This document shows positions 48,261 through 59,544 of a stretch of DNA of 64,000 nt, piece by piece. The notes below the pieces were generated by a model. It had not been told where the DNA came from. It saw only the letters and a list, made by a program, of their open reading frames with translations, and searched no databases. A program made the position numbers and the translations under genes. Each line of letters begins with the position of its first letter. Position 1 is the stretch's first letter. This DNA is from Fragum whitleyi (lineage: Eukaryota; Mollusca; Bivalvia; Cardiida; Cardiidae): contig OX411543.1 of the NCBI GenBank assembly GCA_948146395.1, positions 67,901,474 through 67,965,473 of the forward strand, in the 5' to 3' direction.

Positions 48261-49860
48261 GTAATCAAACGATATAAATATCATAAGAGATGAAAGATGT
48301 CAGTTATTTTTAAAGGAGAAATTTGAATTTAATTTAGAGAATCATGATTAATTTAATTGAAACTACACAATATGCTCAGTATCATTGACAATTCATGCAT
48401 AAATTTAAAAGAATTCAACTGCATTAAAAGTATATTCTTAAAGAAAATTGTTTTTCACTGTAAAATATGTAAAAATAACAATGTTTGGAGGAAATCAAAT
48501 TTGGAAGTGTCGCATTTTATGATGATGGGTACTCTGAGGCAGGATGTTGGGAGTTAAGAGTAAGACGATTTTATGATAGTGGTGAACTTAGACGATAATT
48601 GTACTGCAGTCAATTATATCTTACATCTGTTTCAGCTTGTACAGCTAGTTACATGGTGAAATTGACATTCATTCAATCAAAACCATTCTAAATCGCTTTA
48701 AATCAGTAAAAGGATAAGATCAACAACTTTATTAAAAAAAAGATAAAGCTAGAGAAAAATGCTATTTCACTGACATAATTGAAATTATATATGCCTAGTT
48801 GGTTCTTAAGGAGATGGGAAGCTATTTATAGCACATGTATGTATGATTTACTACAGGAGGGTAATAAATATCGCTACTTTTGTTCATCCTGAACAAAATT
48901 AGCGCTATTGGATTACCTCCCTTATATTTCACTCAAAGGTCATTCATCTTCATTCCAAAATCATTCACCTCGTCAATTTGACGATGTTGTTACTTATACG
49001 ACCAGGTTAAAAAGATATTTTGAAGTAATCATGGTGTTTACAAATTCAATGCATTTAGAAAAAGATAAACAAAGATTTCATCCAGAGCTTTGCACCAGAA
49101 AGCATTCAACAAAACAAAGGGTAAAACAGCATTCATATAGTGCTGACAACAATATCGAATGCCTGATCTGGTCTATGTTGTCATAATTTCCTTTGTTATA
49201 CATGTATTGGTTCGAGTTGATTCAAATCCGAAGAGACTTTAGGTTTGCAATCTGTCAATCTATTTTTTCCGTCTAGCTTTCCGTTCATAAGCCCTGGAAT
49301 TCTGTTTATATGTCTTTTAAAGCTTCGTTCCGATCCGTTGGTTATTATTGAAGACATGGATGATCGACATGAAGAAAAACTCGGATATATCAATTTAAGT
49401 TACTTTTTTATGTACGGATTTTCGTGAAACTATCACAGAATGTTTCTGATGATGTGGCGTCAAAGAAAAGAGAGCTTCGTGTGTTTTTTTTTTTAAATAC
49501 AACACCTCCGTCAGTTATTTATGGATTTGCGTTAAACTGTAAAAGAAAGTTTGATATCGTTTGGCTAGGTGCTTGTTGTCACAGTTAGTCGGCATTATAT
49601 CGCGTCACGGTAAATGGGTATATAAATGATAAAAACTTGTTTGTTCAATCCCCGCTACATTAATGAATGGATTTGCGTTTAACCTTAAACGGAATGTCCT
49701 TATCATTTGATCATTATCGCGCTTTTGTTATATTATGCCGCGTCATGGAAAACTGGTCAATAAATGTTTTAGATTACGCAACTCTCTAATATTTCTGGAA
49801 AGATTTGAATGAAACTGCTCTATGACTTACCATTCAAAAGTTATTACCAAGGTTAAAGTT
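48261..49860. other. Unassigned DNA
   Basis: Open frames at 48357-48557 and 48908-49186 plus have no recognised motif. Two loosely similar segments containing TGGATTTGCGTT occur at about 49522 and 49669, which suggests a diverged repeat. Confidence 0.35.
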
Positions 49861-49865
49861 TGTCA

Positions 49866-49927
49866 CGCCAACGCCAACATCAACGCCAACGCAAACAACA
49901 ACGCTAACGACAACGCGAACGACGCGA
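49866..49927 (+). repeat. AACGCC-type imperfect short tandem repeat
   Basis: Hexamer and trimer variants (CCAACGCCAAC, GCAAAC, GCTAACGACAACGCGAAC) run for about 60 bp. The alanine-asparagine open frame over it is a by-product. Confidence 0.85.
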
Positions 49928-50154
49928 AAGTGATCATAATACCTCGGGTTTTTTTCAAAAACAGCCGAGCTAAAAATGGTTACGCTTTTAATATACATGT
50001 ATGTATGTTGTATTTTAGTTTACTACTTGATTCAATGCTTTTGAATTGGACATTATAAATATATTTTGAATTATCATCATAATTATGAAACTTTTTTCCA
50101 TTTGCTCACGATTGTGTTAGCAAGCTCCTTTGATGATTAATCCCAGATAACAAT

Positions 50155-52262
50155 TTAAAACTGAACAAAAAAGATGAAAACAATAATAGTTGTACAGTAA
50201 CGCTACAATACTATTACCAAATGGTCGTATTTCAAAAGCCAACAAGTTAAAGATAAGGGCAGGCAAAAGGGCGCTTTTGAACAAACACTTTTGACATCAT
50301 TTTGATGCTATATCCTCACTGAATCACAAACTTTTGGGGATTATTTGAATACGAAAGCTGCGATTTTGAGGATATGAGGTTCGTTCATAAATCAGCGTTT
50401 GAGTCACTCATGCGCTAATATGAAATTATAGCCGTACATAAAAGCAACAATACTGTTGCCAAATCGCCATACATCAAGTGTCATCAAACTGAAGATAAGA
50501 ATAGGCAAGAGGGTGTTATAGAACAAACACTATTGAAGACTTTTCCCCTCTTTATCCGCATTGACTCACAAACTTTCGTCATGATTTGAATAAATCAACT
50601 GTCATTTCGAGGATGTGAGATCCGTGCATAAACCAGCATTTTAGTCACTGTGCGCGCTAGTAATTTGCCACATACATGTAGTTGATCAAAGCTTGCAATT
50701 GTTGCAAAGATAATTTCCGGAAGTACATTGCATGTTTTTAAGCAAAACACCAGGGTCAGTCAATCATCATGCTTACATAAAATGTTGAAAAGGCAATTTG
50801 ATTTTAAATAAATCTTAGTGGAACAACTTCTTTTCCACTTATGAACTTGTATGACTGGATAGGTTTGATAGGTCAGCTACAGTGAACCTATTAGATTATA
50901 TAGAAACTCTGGCGATTACATGAAATGGTTATCAATATTGATGATCTTAAACGCAGCGTAACATATCCTTACTAAACTAGCGAATAAGAAATGATTCAGA
51001 CAAAAAATATATTCAATTAAAATAACTACGATTTTTCAAATAATGCTATATGAATTTTCTATCAGTATTTGACTATATCGATGATTCAGCATGAAACCGT
51101 TCTAACTGACATAATGTTTGTTGGGAGATACAACTGTTTGTGCCAATCTATCGCTAAAAGATGAATATATTTTGTTGTGCAATAATTTTGTTCCAAAGCA
51201 AATATACGTTTATTTTCAATTACCACGCAACATAGTAACTTTGCAGTGTTTACTGGAATATGTATAATTATGTTATGATGCAACAAGTGAGATAAGACTT
51301 CTATTTAGTCATGCATGTGTATGGGGTGTATTGTAGGCTTCCTTTTTGTCTTTCATGAAGATATAATTCAAGTTGAAGTTCAAGTCTACTCATGAATGCC
51401 AAAAATAATAATTTTGAATTGTCAAAACTTTATATAAAAAAAAAACGGAAATGTGATCTTTATTTAATATCAGCTGCTATCTTAGAACACATAAAAACTT
51501 TATACATTGCATATGTAACCTGTCTTATTACAATATGACGTTTTGTATTTTCATAAGTAAAAATGAATCAATTTCCAATATAATTTTGCAACCTCTAACT
51601 TTCTTTCAGGCATATTTCTTGGCTGCCATCTACAATGTTTTCTATTATTTAAGGCATCAATTTAAAAAAAAACAACAAAAAAAAACCAACGTAAAAATCA
51701 ACCTTGAAAACATTAAAGTAGGTGAAACATTTTCTAAAATCCTCATTAAAACATAATTAACATAGAATCTTATCTTTCCTGGCTGCCATCTTCAAATTAA
51801 GAATTAATTTAACAACAGATGAGAGTTGTCACTAGCCTTACCTTTAGAAAGCATAAACCCACTTATAACATTTCACTGAAAAAGCTCTTAAACCCTTTCC
51901 TAAGATTTTTATGTCACATGGGTCAAGAAATACTTTAAATTACCATTTGATAATTCGATTTGGCTGCCATCTTGACTACTATTAAAATTTCTTATGTATT
52001 AATTATGCAATACATTTTTAATCTCGAACTTTAACAGCAAATAAGACACAAAACACCCATTTAAAAGGTCCTCATAGTGATATTCCTAGCTGTTGGCATT
52101 ACGTTCGATAATCCTGGCTGCCATCTCAATTTTCTCAAAATGCTTAATGATGACAAGATGTCATCAGGCAGATTCTGGTCAGAAAAGACCTTAGCTACAA
52201 GAATCAGTCAAGAAAAAAAATTGAACTCTATTTCCGGGTTAAGGTAGATATCTGTCGAACTA
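50155..52262. mobile_element. Partial K element (K2), opposite orientation to K1
   Basis: Matches the reverse complement of 31043-33090 of K1. The right terminus is TCTGTCGAACTA, with a TTGACTGATT inverted block (read as AATCAGTCAAG) and motif copies at 51619, 51779, 51961 and 52114. The core has the doubled 242-bp unit (50192 and 50434). About 1.1 kb corresponding to the other arm of K1 is missing, so this copy has only one terminus. No gene was recognised. Confidence 0.75.
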
Positions 52263-54015
52263 TAATGTGACTAATTATTTGCGGTTTTGTTAAAACATAT
52301 TATGACGAGAAACTGTAAAGTTTAAGTCAATAAAATATTGTCGATTGTCTATTGGCAACTCGTATAAAGATTTTAAATAATTCCAATTCAGATTTTGTGG
52401 TCGTTTCCCTTGGAGTAAAGTATATATAAGAATAAATATCTTGATACCATCCAAATCGTGTTTTACACTCAAGGGATGACGTCGTGTACACCTCTGAAGG
52501 TAAACCGGCAGTTAAGGTAAAATCCTTATTAACGAAGTTAGTAAGGTAAAATTCAATTCTTTAGAGCTTATTAACTCCATAACTGACTTACCGGATTTAA
52601 ACAGGAGTGTTTTTATCTACATTCCATGCATCAAACGCGAAAACATTTCTGATTAAAGTACCTTAACAAGAAGATAGCAGGGGACGTCAAGGTCGCCTTG
52701 TAAAGAATTAGTTTTTTCACTGAGGTCTTGAGACAAATTCAGCGTTTTCAATGTATCTTAAATTCAACTTGATAAAAATATCCATAGTATTTTCCTTGAA
52801 ATATCCAAAAATCTACCGTTTAAATGGATAATGACCAAAATAAAGTATAATTTGTTATAAAACAACAACAACAGATTGTTTCTTCGGCACAACTGTTATC
52901 GAGTCTGCAAAAATTTGATCGCCATTTAAACTTAAACCACTCATAACAGAGAAAATTTAAAATCAATTCATAAATGTTAGCGAAATTATCAGGATAGTCG
53001 AATTTCAACATTGACCTTAACTTTTGAAGAATAAGAAAACTTATTTTAGGTAGCAAATTTACTCATTATAGGAACTTATTTTAAATTCGTCCATAGTGTC
53101 TGTGCTTTGGAGAGCCATTTTTACGTTTGACATTAAGATGTAACATTGAACCTACTTAAAGAACCATTTCAAATGGCATATCCACTCGTGAAGGCGAACC
53201 CTTTTATAAATCAGATTAAAATCTAACAATAAAAATAGAAGGTATCCTGCAGATAAGCTAAGTTTTTACTTTTGACCTAGCATTGTAAACTTGATCGTTG
53301 AGAAAAAGTATGCCAGCTTGTATTTGCTGAGCTCAATTTGTACGTTTGGCCTTGAACGTTGGAGCTAAAATGGTTTAAAATAGCAAATTTGCCTATGACT
53401 AAGAATAATGTTGCCAATGGTTTAAATGCTCAAATGTAGGACAAATCGTCCATAAAACAGAAGGACTGACGGAAAATTAATGGATAGACGCACTAATATA
53501 CACGAATAATTTTAACACATATCTCATCCTCCCTTGATTTTGGTATGTCTTTTGTAGGAAAAGTGTATTAAAGAATTGTAAAAATTGCAAATATCGTGTT
53601 CTCAACACAAACTTGATACTGTTTGTTGTATTAATCCTCGAATATCATTTGTTGATACCACTTTTTATCCTGTTTGATCCAAATTTTGTTTCGAATGAAA
53701 TGGAAGTCTTTGGGACACTTCTATCATTTCTTTTCTAAAACATAAAAGGGTTGAAATCAGTGAATGCAACGATATGGGGAAGATATTCTCAGTCTACACT
53801 GCATGCCATTTTTTGTGTACACATTATGAGAAGTGTTAATTTAGTATTTTATAATTACTCACTTTAAAGATACCGGAGATATACAACTTGAAACCCTTTA
53901 TTCGTAGGTTGCTTACCGAACACTCGTAACCTCGGCTTGGCCCAACGACGAAATGGGTTCACTTTCTCTAAGCATGTTTAATCTTCTGGGTCTGAGATGC
54001 AGTTATTTGAGCACG
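52263..54015. other. Unassigned DNA with one small shared repeat
   Basis: 52585-52685 shares CGGATTTAA, GTTTTATCT, AAACGCGAAAACATTTCTGA and AGTACCT with 57843-57920, a repeat of about 90 bp of unknown type. Otherwise no feature was seen. Confidence 0.4.
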
Positions 54016-54019
54016 TAAG

Positions 54020-54277
54020 CCAACGTCATGGCGCAGTTGGTAGCGCGTCGGACTGTCAATCTAGAGATCCCGGGTTCGATCCCCGACTAATTGTCTCTCA
54101 CCAATGGGTTGATAATCGTAGACCTATGTGAGATAGCAGCTGGAGGCTAGGAAAAAATGTGATGGTTGTTCTGGTGGGAGATATACCAGGAACCCATTGT
54201 TTGGTGCTCCAGCCGCCGCGAGATAACTGAAATAATGTTGAAAGCGGCGTTTAACTCAATTCAATCAATCAATCAAT
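54020..54277 (+). mobile_element. Complete-looking tRNA-headed SINE
   Basis: The A box is TGGCGCAGTTGG (54029-54040), and the B box GGGTTCGATCC begins near 54073. The body has GTAGACCTATGTGAGATAGC and AGCTGGAGGCTAG, then ACCAGGAACCCATTGTTTGG, CTCCAGCCGCCGCGAGATAA and AAAGCGGCGTTTAACTC. The tail is (TCAA)n at about 54259-54277. At about 258 bp with all parts present, it is the best reference for the SINE family in this window. It is not a tRNA gene, because the acceptor and D-arm pairing is incomplete and a long body follows. Confidence 0.85.
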
Positions 54278-54592
54278 TGATCACGTTAACGATAATTGCC
54301 GACTTTTTTTTATGAAAGAACACAATATATTAGAAGGTAACCTTGAATTACGAATGACGAATAACGTCAGGGCTAAGCCACGCCCTGCCAGGTGAATACC
54401 AACGCAGAATATCTCCAACAAAATGTATGATATAAACTTATAACAAGAGTAACATAAAAGATCCGACTTTTGAGAAGTAGGTAACAAATAGTTTATAACA
54501 TAATATGTGTAAATCTTCAATTTTTAAGATTAACGGTGTTTTATCGTTTTTAAAAATTTAAAACCAAAAAAGTGGGAAAAGTGTTGCATCGA

Positions 54593-54645
54593 CTGGGGTA
54601 CAAACCGTCGTTGCCAGGGAGAAAGACTGCGCCACTCCGCCATGT
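54593..54645 (-). repeat. tRNA-like fragment
   Basis: The minus strand has the A-box-like ATGGCGGAGTGGCGCAGTC and, 20 bp on, GGTTTGTACCCC as a worn B box. It resembles a leucine- or serine-type tRNA head. No SINE body was found next to it. Confidence 0.5.
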
Positions 54646-54794
54646 TCCTGATCTGACAAAATAAATGATTTATATTATATACTAGACGAAGATGTAAGCT
54701 ATATTTCTGTTGTTTTGTTTTTCATAGATTGGAAAAAAATCTCAATTCTGTTTTTAAATCGCCCGATTTATATAAACCGTTTTCCAGAAATCGC

Positions 54795-55045
54795 ATCAGT
54801 TGGACACAATACATTTTAACCCTTATCCGCTGAGCAATGTGTTCGAGCAAAACTATGTGTTTTCAAACACCGAAGAAACGGCCTTTCAGTCACAATCTAC
54901 AAACTTTTTTTTTTATCTTATTTACCTTTGCGACAAATAAAAAGATGCTTATACAAAATTTGATGTAATTTTCGCTTTTAGTAATTACCAGTTAGTATTT
55001 TCAGTGTTTATAACATGATTTTCGGCTGAGTAAAGGAGTTGAAAC
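54795..55045. repeat. Repeat R, partial copy C
   Basis: Aligns with the first 250 bp of R copies A and B: TGGACAC, TTATCCGCTGAGCAATGTGT, AAGATGCTTATACAAAATTT. More diverged than the other two and directly upstream of copy B. Confidence 0.7.
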
Positions 55046-55779
55046 GTACAATAGGTTAACTGTATAATAAATTTGTAGCAGTTTCAATATTACTGCTCTG
55101 GTTTTTTTTTCGAACGATCATTTACCAATTGTAGGGCTGACAACCAATCAAATTCTGTTATGATTATCACGTGGTCAAAACCAACGCTTACCGATCTATC
55201 TATCTATATATACTGCCTATCTCCCCTTACGGGTATTACTGGCAGGTGAACAGGCAGAGGCTGGACACTTACATTTTGCGTGTTATCCACTGAGCTATTT
55301 GTTCAAGACAAACAACGCAGAAACGTCCTTTTCTGTTACAATCTACTTTTTTCTCTCTCACTTTTGCGACACAAAAGGAAGAGGCTTATACATAATTTGA
55401 TGTAATTTTCGTTTTCAGTAATTACCAATTAGTATTTTAAGCGTTTTTCACAAGCTCTTCGGTTGAGTAAAGGAATTGAAATTATCTTCGTGCTGTTCTA
55501 ATTTGATGTTCTAAAAACTGTTTAATGTGATCAATGTCTATCCATGCGGAGGGGATACATTGTGAAAAAGGGGAAACAACTTGTTATATTTCATAAAAGA
55601 ACAACAACAAAAATTCCAAACCCTCCTTCCTCTCGTTTTCCTTTGTCTCGAGTTCTTTCTTCATTTGTCGTCTGTTCGAATCGTCTGCTTCTTCTATAGA
55701 TGACATGGTTTAATCCTAGTCTATTTTTAGCACAGTTTTCTTTGCCATTGCGTTGATTTTGATCGGTTTATTAGGGTTT

Positions 55780-56005
55780 ACGCCGTTTTCGACTGACGTG
55801 GTCATATTCAGAGGCTGGAGTATCTAACTATGGATTCCTATAGTTTCTCATACCAGTACTACCATAACACCCTTACCCTGCCTCCAGCTGCTCCATCACA
55901 TAGGTTCGGGATATCAAACCATTGATGGACGAGATTTTTGTCTGAAGGGTATTTTCCGCGGCCGAGTATCGAACCAGGGACATCTCGAACTGCGCTAAGC
56001 TTTAG
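55780..56005 (-). mobile_element. SINE inside repeat R copy B
   Basis: Minus-strand SINE with the tail region (GAAAACGGCGTAAACCC) kept, the shared body (CTATGTGATGGAGCAGCTGG) and a B-box-like GGTTCGATACTC. The head is shortened compared with copy A. Confidence 0.7.
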
Positions 56006-56040
56006 CATTACCGTTACGTTTTGATAAACCGTCGGTGCTG

Positions 56041-56098
56041 TTATAAAATATCGTAACTTCGGCGGCTTTACTCAAGCCGTAGTTATGAGATTTTATAA
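56041..56098. repeat. 58-bp palindrome present only in R copy B
   Basis: TTATAAAATATCGTAACTTC pairs with GTTATGAGATTTTATAA and CGGC with GCCG, around a centre CTTTACTCAAG. In copy A the same place has only GATATAAAATGTGAG. Either the foldback was inserted in B or it was lost from A. Confidence 0.75.
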
Positions 56099-56118
56099 CA
56101 ACACCTACGAAATGTTGT

Positions 56119-57105
56119 GATGTCGCGCACGGTAATGCTTAACATTTGAAATCGTACGTCTCCTGTCAAGTTCAATCTGCTTTTTCTTCCAAACCTTTTG
56201 ACCGATTTCTATGTTTTTTACACCAAATGAAGAACAAAAAAGCATACTTTAAAAGAATATTTTTAGAAGAACTGAAGGAAAACAAATTCTCGTTGAATTA
56301 AGTTTCTTTTTAACAAAAACTCTTAAATTACGTCTGTAAAACGTAACAAATCATTCGTAGGTGGATTTCCTTTAGAACCTTAAAATGCGTAAAATGGTTC
56401 GTGAACTAAGACGTCTGTCAGTGAAATAAGAAACAATTAATAGAGATTTATTTAACAATTCAAAAGTTGTAAAGCGTCAAATTTTAGCGAAACATCGACG
56501 TGAAATTTCATAAAGTTTTCTCAATATCTTTATCAATAATTGATAGAATTTTGTGAAATTTCAACATAAAAATATTATTTTTTTCTAGTTTTCGATAATG
56601 TGGTCCAAAATACTAATACACGATATACAACAAAATAAAAAGTGAAACTCTATGTGGACACAATTTCTACATGACGCGAATTTTATAGCCAGTTCAAAAT
56701 GTTTCACTGCAGCGTTTCATTATGAAAATGATTATCATATATCATTTCATATTTGTGAAATATTATTTTTACGTACAATCACCTAGTAAACTTCGTGTAG
56801 ATACAATTGAAAATGTCAAAAATATATAGATTTGTTTGTGTGGACATACTTTTCAAAAACGTAATGTTTTTAACGTTTTACGTCATTAAAGTGCGCGCTG
56901 TATTTTTTATCAATCAATGATTAAAGCTGATTGATGATAAAATTGCTTCCTGCGGGAAAAATATATCCTGCCTAACTCGATATACTACTTATATAGCAAT
57001 TTAAATAATGCATGGCAAAATCAACATGCGATAAACAAGAAGCGCTTCAGTAAAATACATGGTGTAATAACGTCTAAATAGCAAACCGTCGTTACAAAAT
57101 GTTAT
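56119..57105 (-). mobile_element. T element T6 inserted in repeat R
   Basis: Begins GTCGCGCACGGTAATGCTTA and runs through the same interior as T5 in reverse, ending at CGTCGTTACAAAATGTTA. R copy A supplies the empty site (CGAAATATTGTTTGTCCG). The left terminus of the element lacks its outermost 15-20 bases here. No clear target duplication was seen. Confidence 0.8.
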
Positions 57106-57365
57106 GTCCGATATTGCGTCATTGTTAACTGGATAAAAATCGTTCCCCAGTGTGTTCTAACTTTTAGCTCTCTGCACGAAAAAGGGCTTTTCCAGTCCAC
57201 TGGACCAAGGCTAAATAATTTTGTTGAAATTTCATGTGCAATTTTGGTATCTCTACTGTTACGGTGCCTATACATTGCAGAGACATGACCGGGATTTGCC
57301 ATTATCTGCCTCTATATAAATGCTTCCACCAGGCATCAAATTAATGCCGGTTCTACCCCCTTGAC

Positions 57366-57674
57366 GTCTGACCGTATAGCGCAGTTGGTAGCATGTTGGA
57401 TAATCAATCTTAGTTGAACTGGGTTCAGTCCCAAGTAGAATGGAAATGTTTTGTTACATATCTCTCAAGTTGAGTGGATATAATTGTGTAAACTCCAGTT
57501 GGATTAGCTGGCGATGTCCCCGAAAAGATGGAGTGTGAAGAAAAAAACTGACAAGTTGGGCAAATATTTTACCAACTTTTATGGTCCAAATTTGAGCCCT
57601 TTTGATTGACGGACTATTACACTATCCCAGCCTCTCAATGATGCCCTATTTACAGTGCTGAGAGCACTTTGATT
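57366..57674 (+). mobile_element. Second tRNA-headed unit (S2), copy in R copy B
   Basis: A box TATAGCGCAGTTGG, B box GGGTTCAGTCCC, and a body collinear with 3657-3969. Confidence 0.6.
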
Positions 57675-58705
57675 AAATTTGTAATCAAACACAACAGTAA
57701 ATACATCTCTATGTTACCAACCATGATCACGTGCTATCGATCGAGTCCATTATCTTCCCATTTTCGACATAGACTCTATTGAATATCAAACGAATGTATA
57801 TGAACTCTCCAGGGGAGGGGGGATATCAACCATATCTGCGTTATCGGATTTAAGAAGGAACGGTTTATCTCAATTCTATTCATTCAACGCAAAATTATTT
57901 CTGATCGCAGTACCTCATTAAGGTTGCAGACCCGTTATCATTTTCCAATGTTTTGGAAGTCATAGACATTTACTGTGTTAACCTTTATTTTCTAATGATT
58001 TCATTAGGAATCCTCGGTTAACATTTTGAAAGATCATGAGACCCGAAATGCTGCGGAATTTACTTGTCCAATATCTTTTGAAGGCGTAAAAGTGTGATAA
58101 ACAATAAAACAAGACATTTCCCCGGAAACTTTCTTTGAAAGGCATCGCAGAGAACCAAAGCATAATGCCAGTTGAAGACATTTCAAATAAAAAAAATGTG
58201 AATTCAAACAAACTTTCTACATTTGAAACAAGCATATGCGTGTACCTTTTTTTGTATTACATCAATTGAAATAATAAAACTATGTTATCTGCTGTGTTCA
58301 GTGGTGAATAAATTATTATTCCATGTTCTAAAATATTTTGTAATTATGTGTCAATCGATTGAAAAGACTTGACACTATTCGTCATTGGTCCTAATATTCT
58401 TAAAACCTTCATAGGAGCATTTTTCTAGTCTTAATTACTTATTGATTCATTATGTAAATTGATAAAAAGAGAAGTACACGGCGTTAAAGACCATTTCTTC
58501 AGCCTTTTCCATGCGAAAAAATAAACTTTTCAAAATGGATCAGTCGGAAACACCTGCTAAAAATGGAGTAAAGTATGTGGAAATTTTCAAATTGTGAGGG
58601 TTTTTTTTTTTTACCGAGGAATTAAACTAACAAATGTATTATGACAACAGTCAGCGGACATTGCTGAAAACGACCAGTAAAACTGGTGTTCTAATTCGGA
58701 TGTTC
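57675..58705. other. Downstream flank of the tetraspan gene, unassigned
   Basis: Contains the 90-bp repeat shared with 52.6 kb. The frame at 57978-58235 minus has no recognised motif. No convincing AATAAA was found on the minus strand just after the stop at 58710. Confidence 0.4.
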
Positions 58706-58709
58706 ATAA

Positions 58710-59544
58710 TTATTTAAACATAAAGCGTCTGTTCGGCGGACTATCCACCCGGGCCCTATTTCCAGGGTAAGACCGGGCCTCTAAGACATCAGGCACCAAC
58801 AGAAGGCCCGCAATAAGGGCCAATATTCCAGCGATGACCGTTAGTCCCAGAGAATACGAGACTACGTAAGGATCTGGCAGAAACACCACCCAGCAAATCA
58901 TACATACAAATGCCGATACACCTGAAAACAGAGTTGAGTAAGATTTAGGTTATTTCGAAAATGAGTTCGGAACGGAGGCTTAAAGTTATTAATTGACGTC
59001 CTGAATTTTTGGATGCTATATAATTACGTTGTAATTTAGCCTTTTCTATTTTTGAAAATGGCCTTGAAATGCTTTTGATAGCGTAAGTGCCTTCACATTG
59101 TAAGAAGACCTACGATTACTTACGAAACACTAACATTATTAAAACACTGACGACGACAATCGATATCAAAAAAGGAAGGGGCGGCTTTGATTACGACGAC
59201 TTTAGTAGTGGTTCGTGATCATTAGATTCATTACAAGTACAAGAAACTAAGGCTCGATCTACAAGCTCGTTATTCAACTTTACATCGGACCGTAGCACTA
59301 TTGACCTTCAGATGAAAAATAGAGTAAAAGATTGGCCATCTATTCATTAAAAGATATGAAATTGAAACATTGAAACTGTTTGAAAAAATGAACTTACATG
59401 CAGCAAAACAAAGTATCATCGCAACCATAGCCAGGGCAGATGTCCGCACAGCATTCATAAAGACGTATGCCCCAATAGCCCCAGTGGCAAATAGAATCAG
59501 GATAAAGGTTATGATGGCAAACACTTGAGTGGCTGTGAATGTGT
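58710..59544 (-). CDS. Last two exons of a small multi-pass (tetraspan-like) membrane protein
   Basis: Two exons on the minus strand fit together. Exon 59398-59544 (147 bp) has acceptor TTCCATTTCAG and donor GTAAGT. Exon 58710-58921 (212 bp) has acceptor CTGTTTTCAG and ends in TAA. The split codon (T + GT) gives cysteine and keeps frame. The joined 118 residues hold three hydrophobic segments: about 8-30 (starting QVFAIITFILI), 35-60 (starting ALAMVAMIL) and 66-90 (starting VVSYSLGLTVIAG). A polar tail with R, P and N residues ends in FMFK. Three spans plus an expected first span upstream suggest the PMP22/EMP/claudin-like four-helix group, acting in the plasma membrane. No W-GLW-C-C signature is visible because the first exon is missing. 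The family call is an inference; the exon structure is seen directly. Confidence 0.7.

Larger units (their letters stand above)
55257..57674. repeat. Repeat R, copy B, with transposon and palindrome inside
   Basis: Full-length partner of 2776-3969. It keeps the 165-bp segment lost from copy A. It also contains a 58-bp palindrome (56041-56098) and an inserted T element (56119-57105), both absent from copy A. Removing these two gives collinear sequence through to the S2 unit. Confidence 0.85.

Noticed and set aside
49822..50058. Alanine-asparagine repeat protein
   Set aside because: The repeat residues are encoded by an AACGCC-type minisatellite in otherwise non-coding DNA.
54020..54100. tRNA gene
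   Set aside because: A and B boxes are good, but the arms do not pair fully, and the sequence continues into a SINE body found at several other sites.
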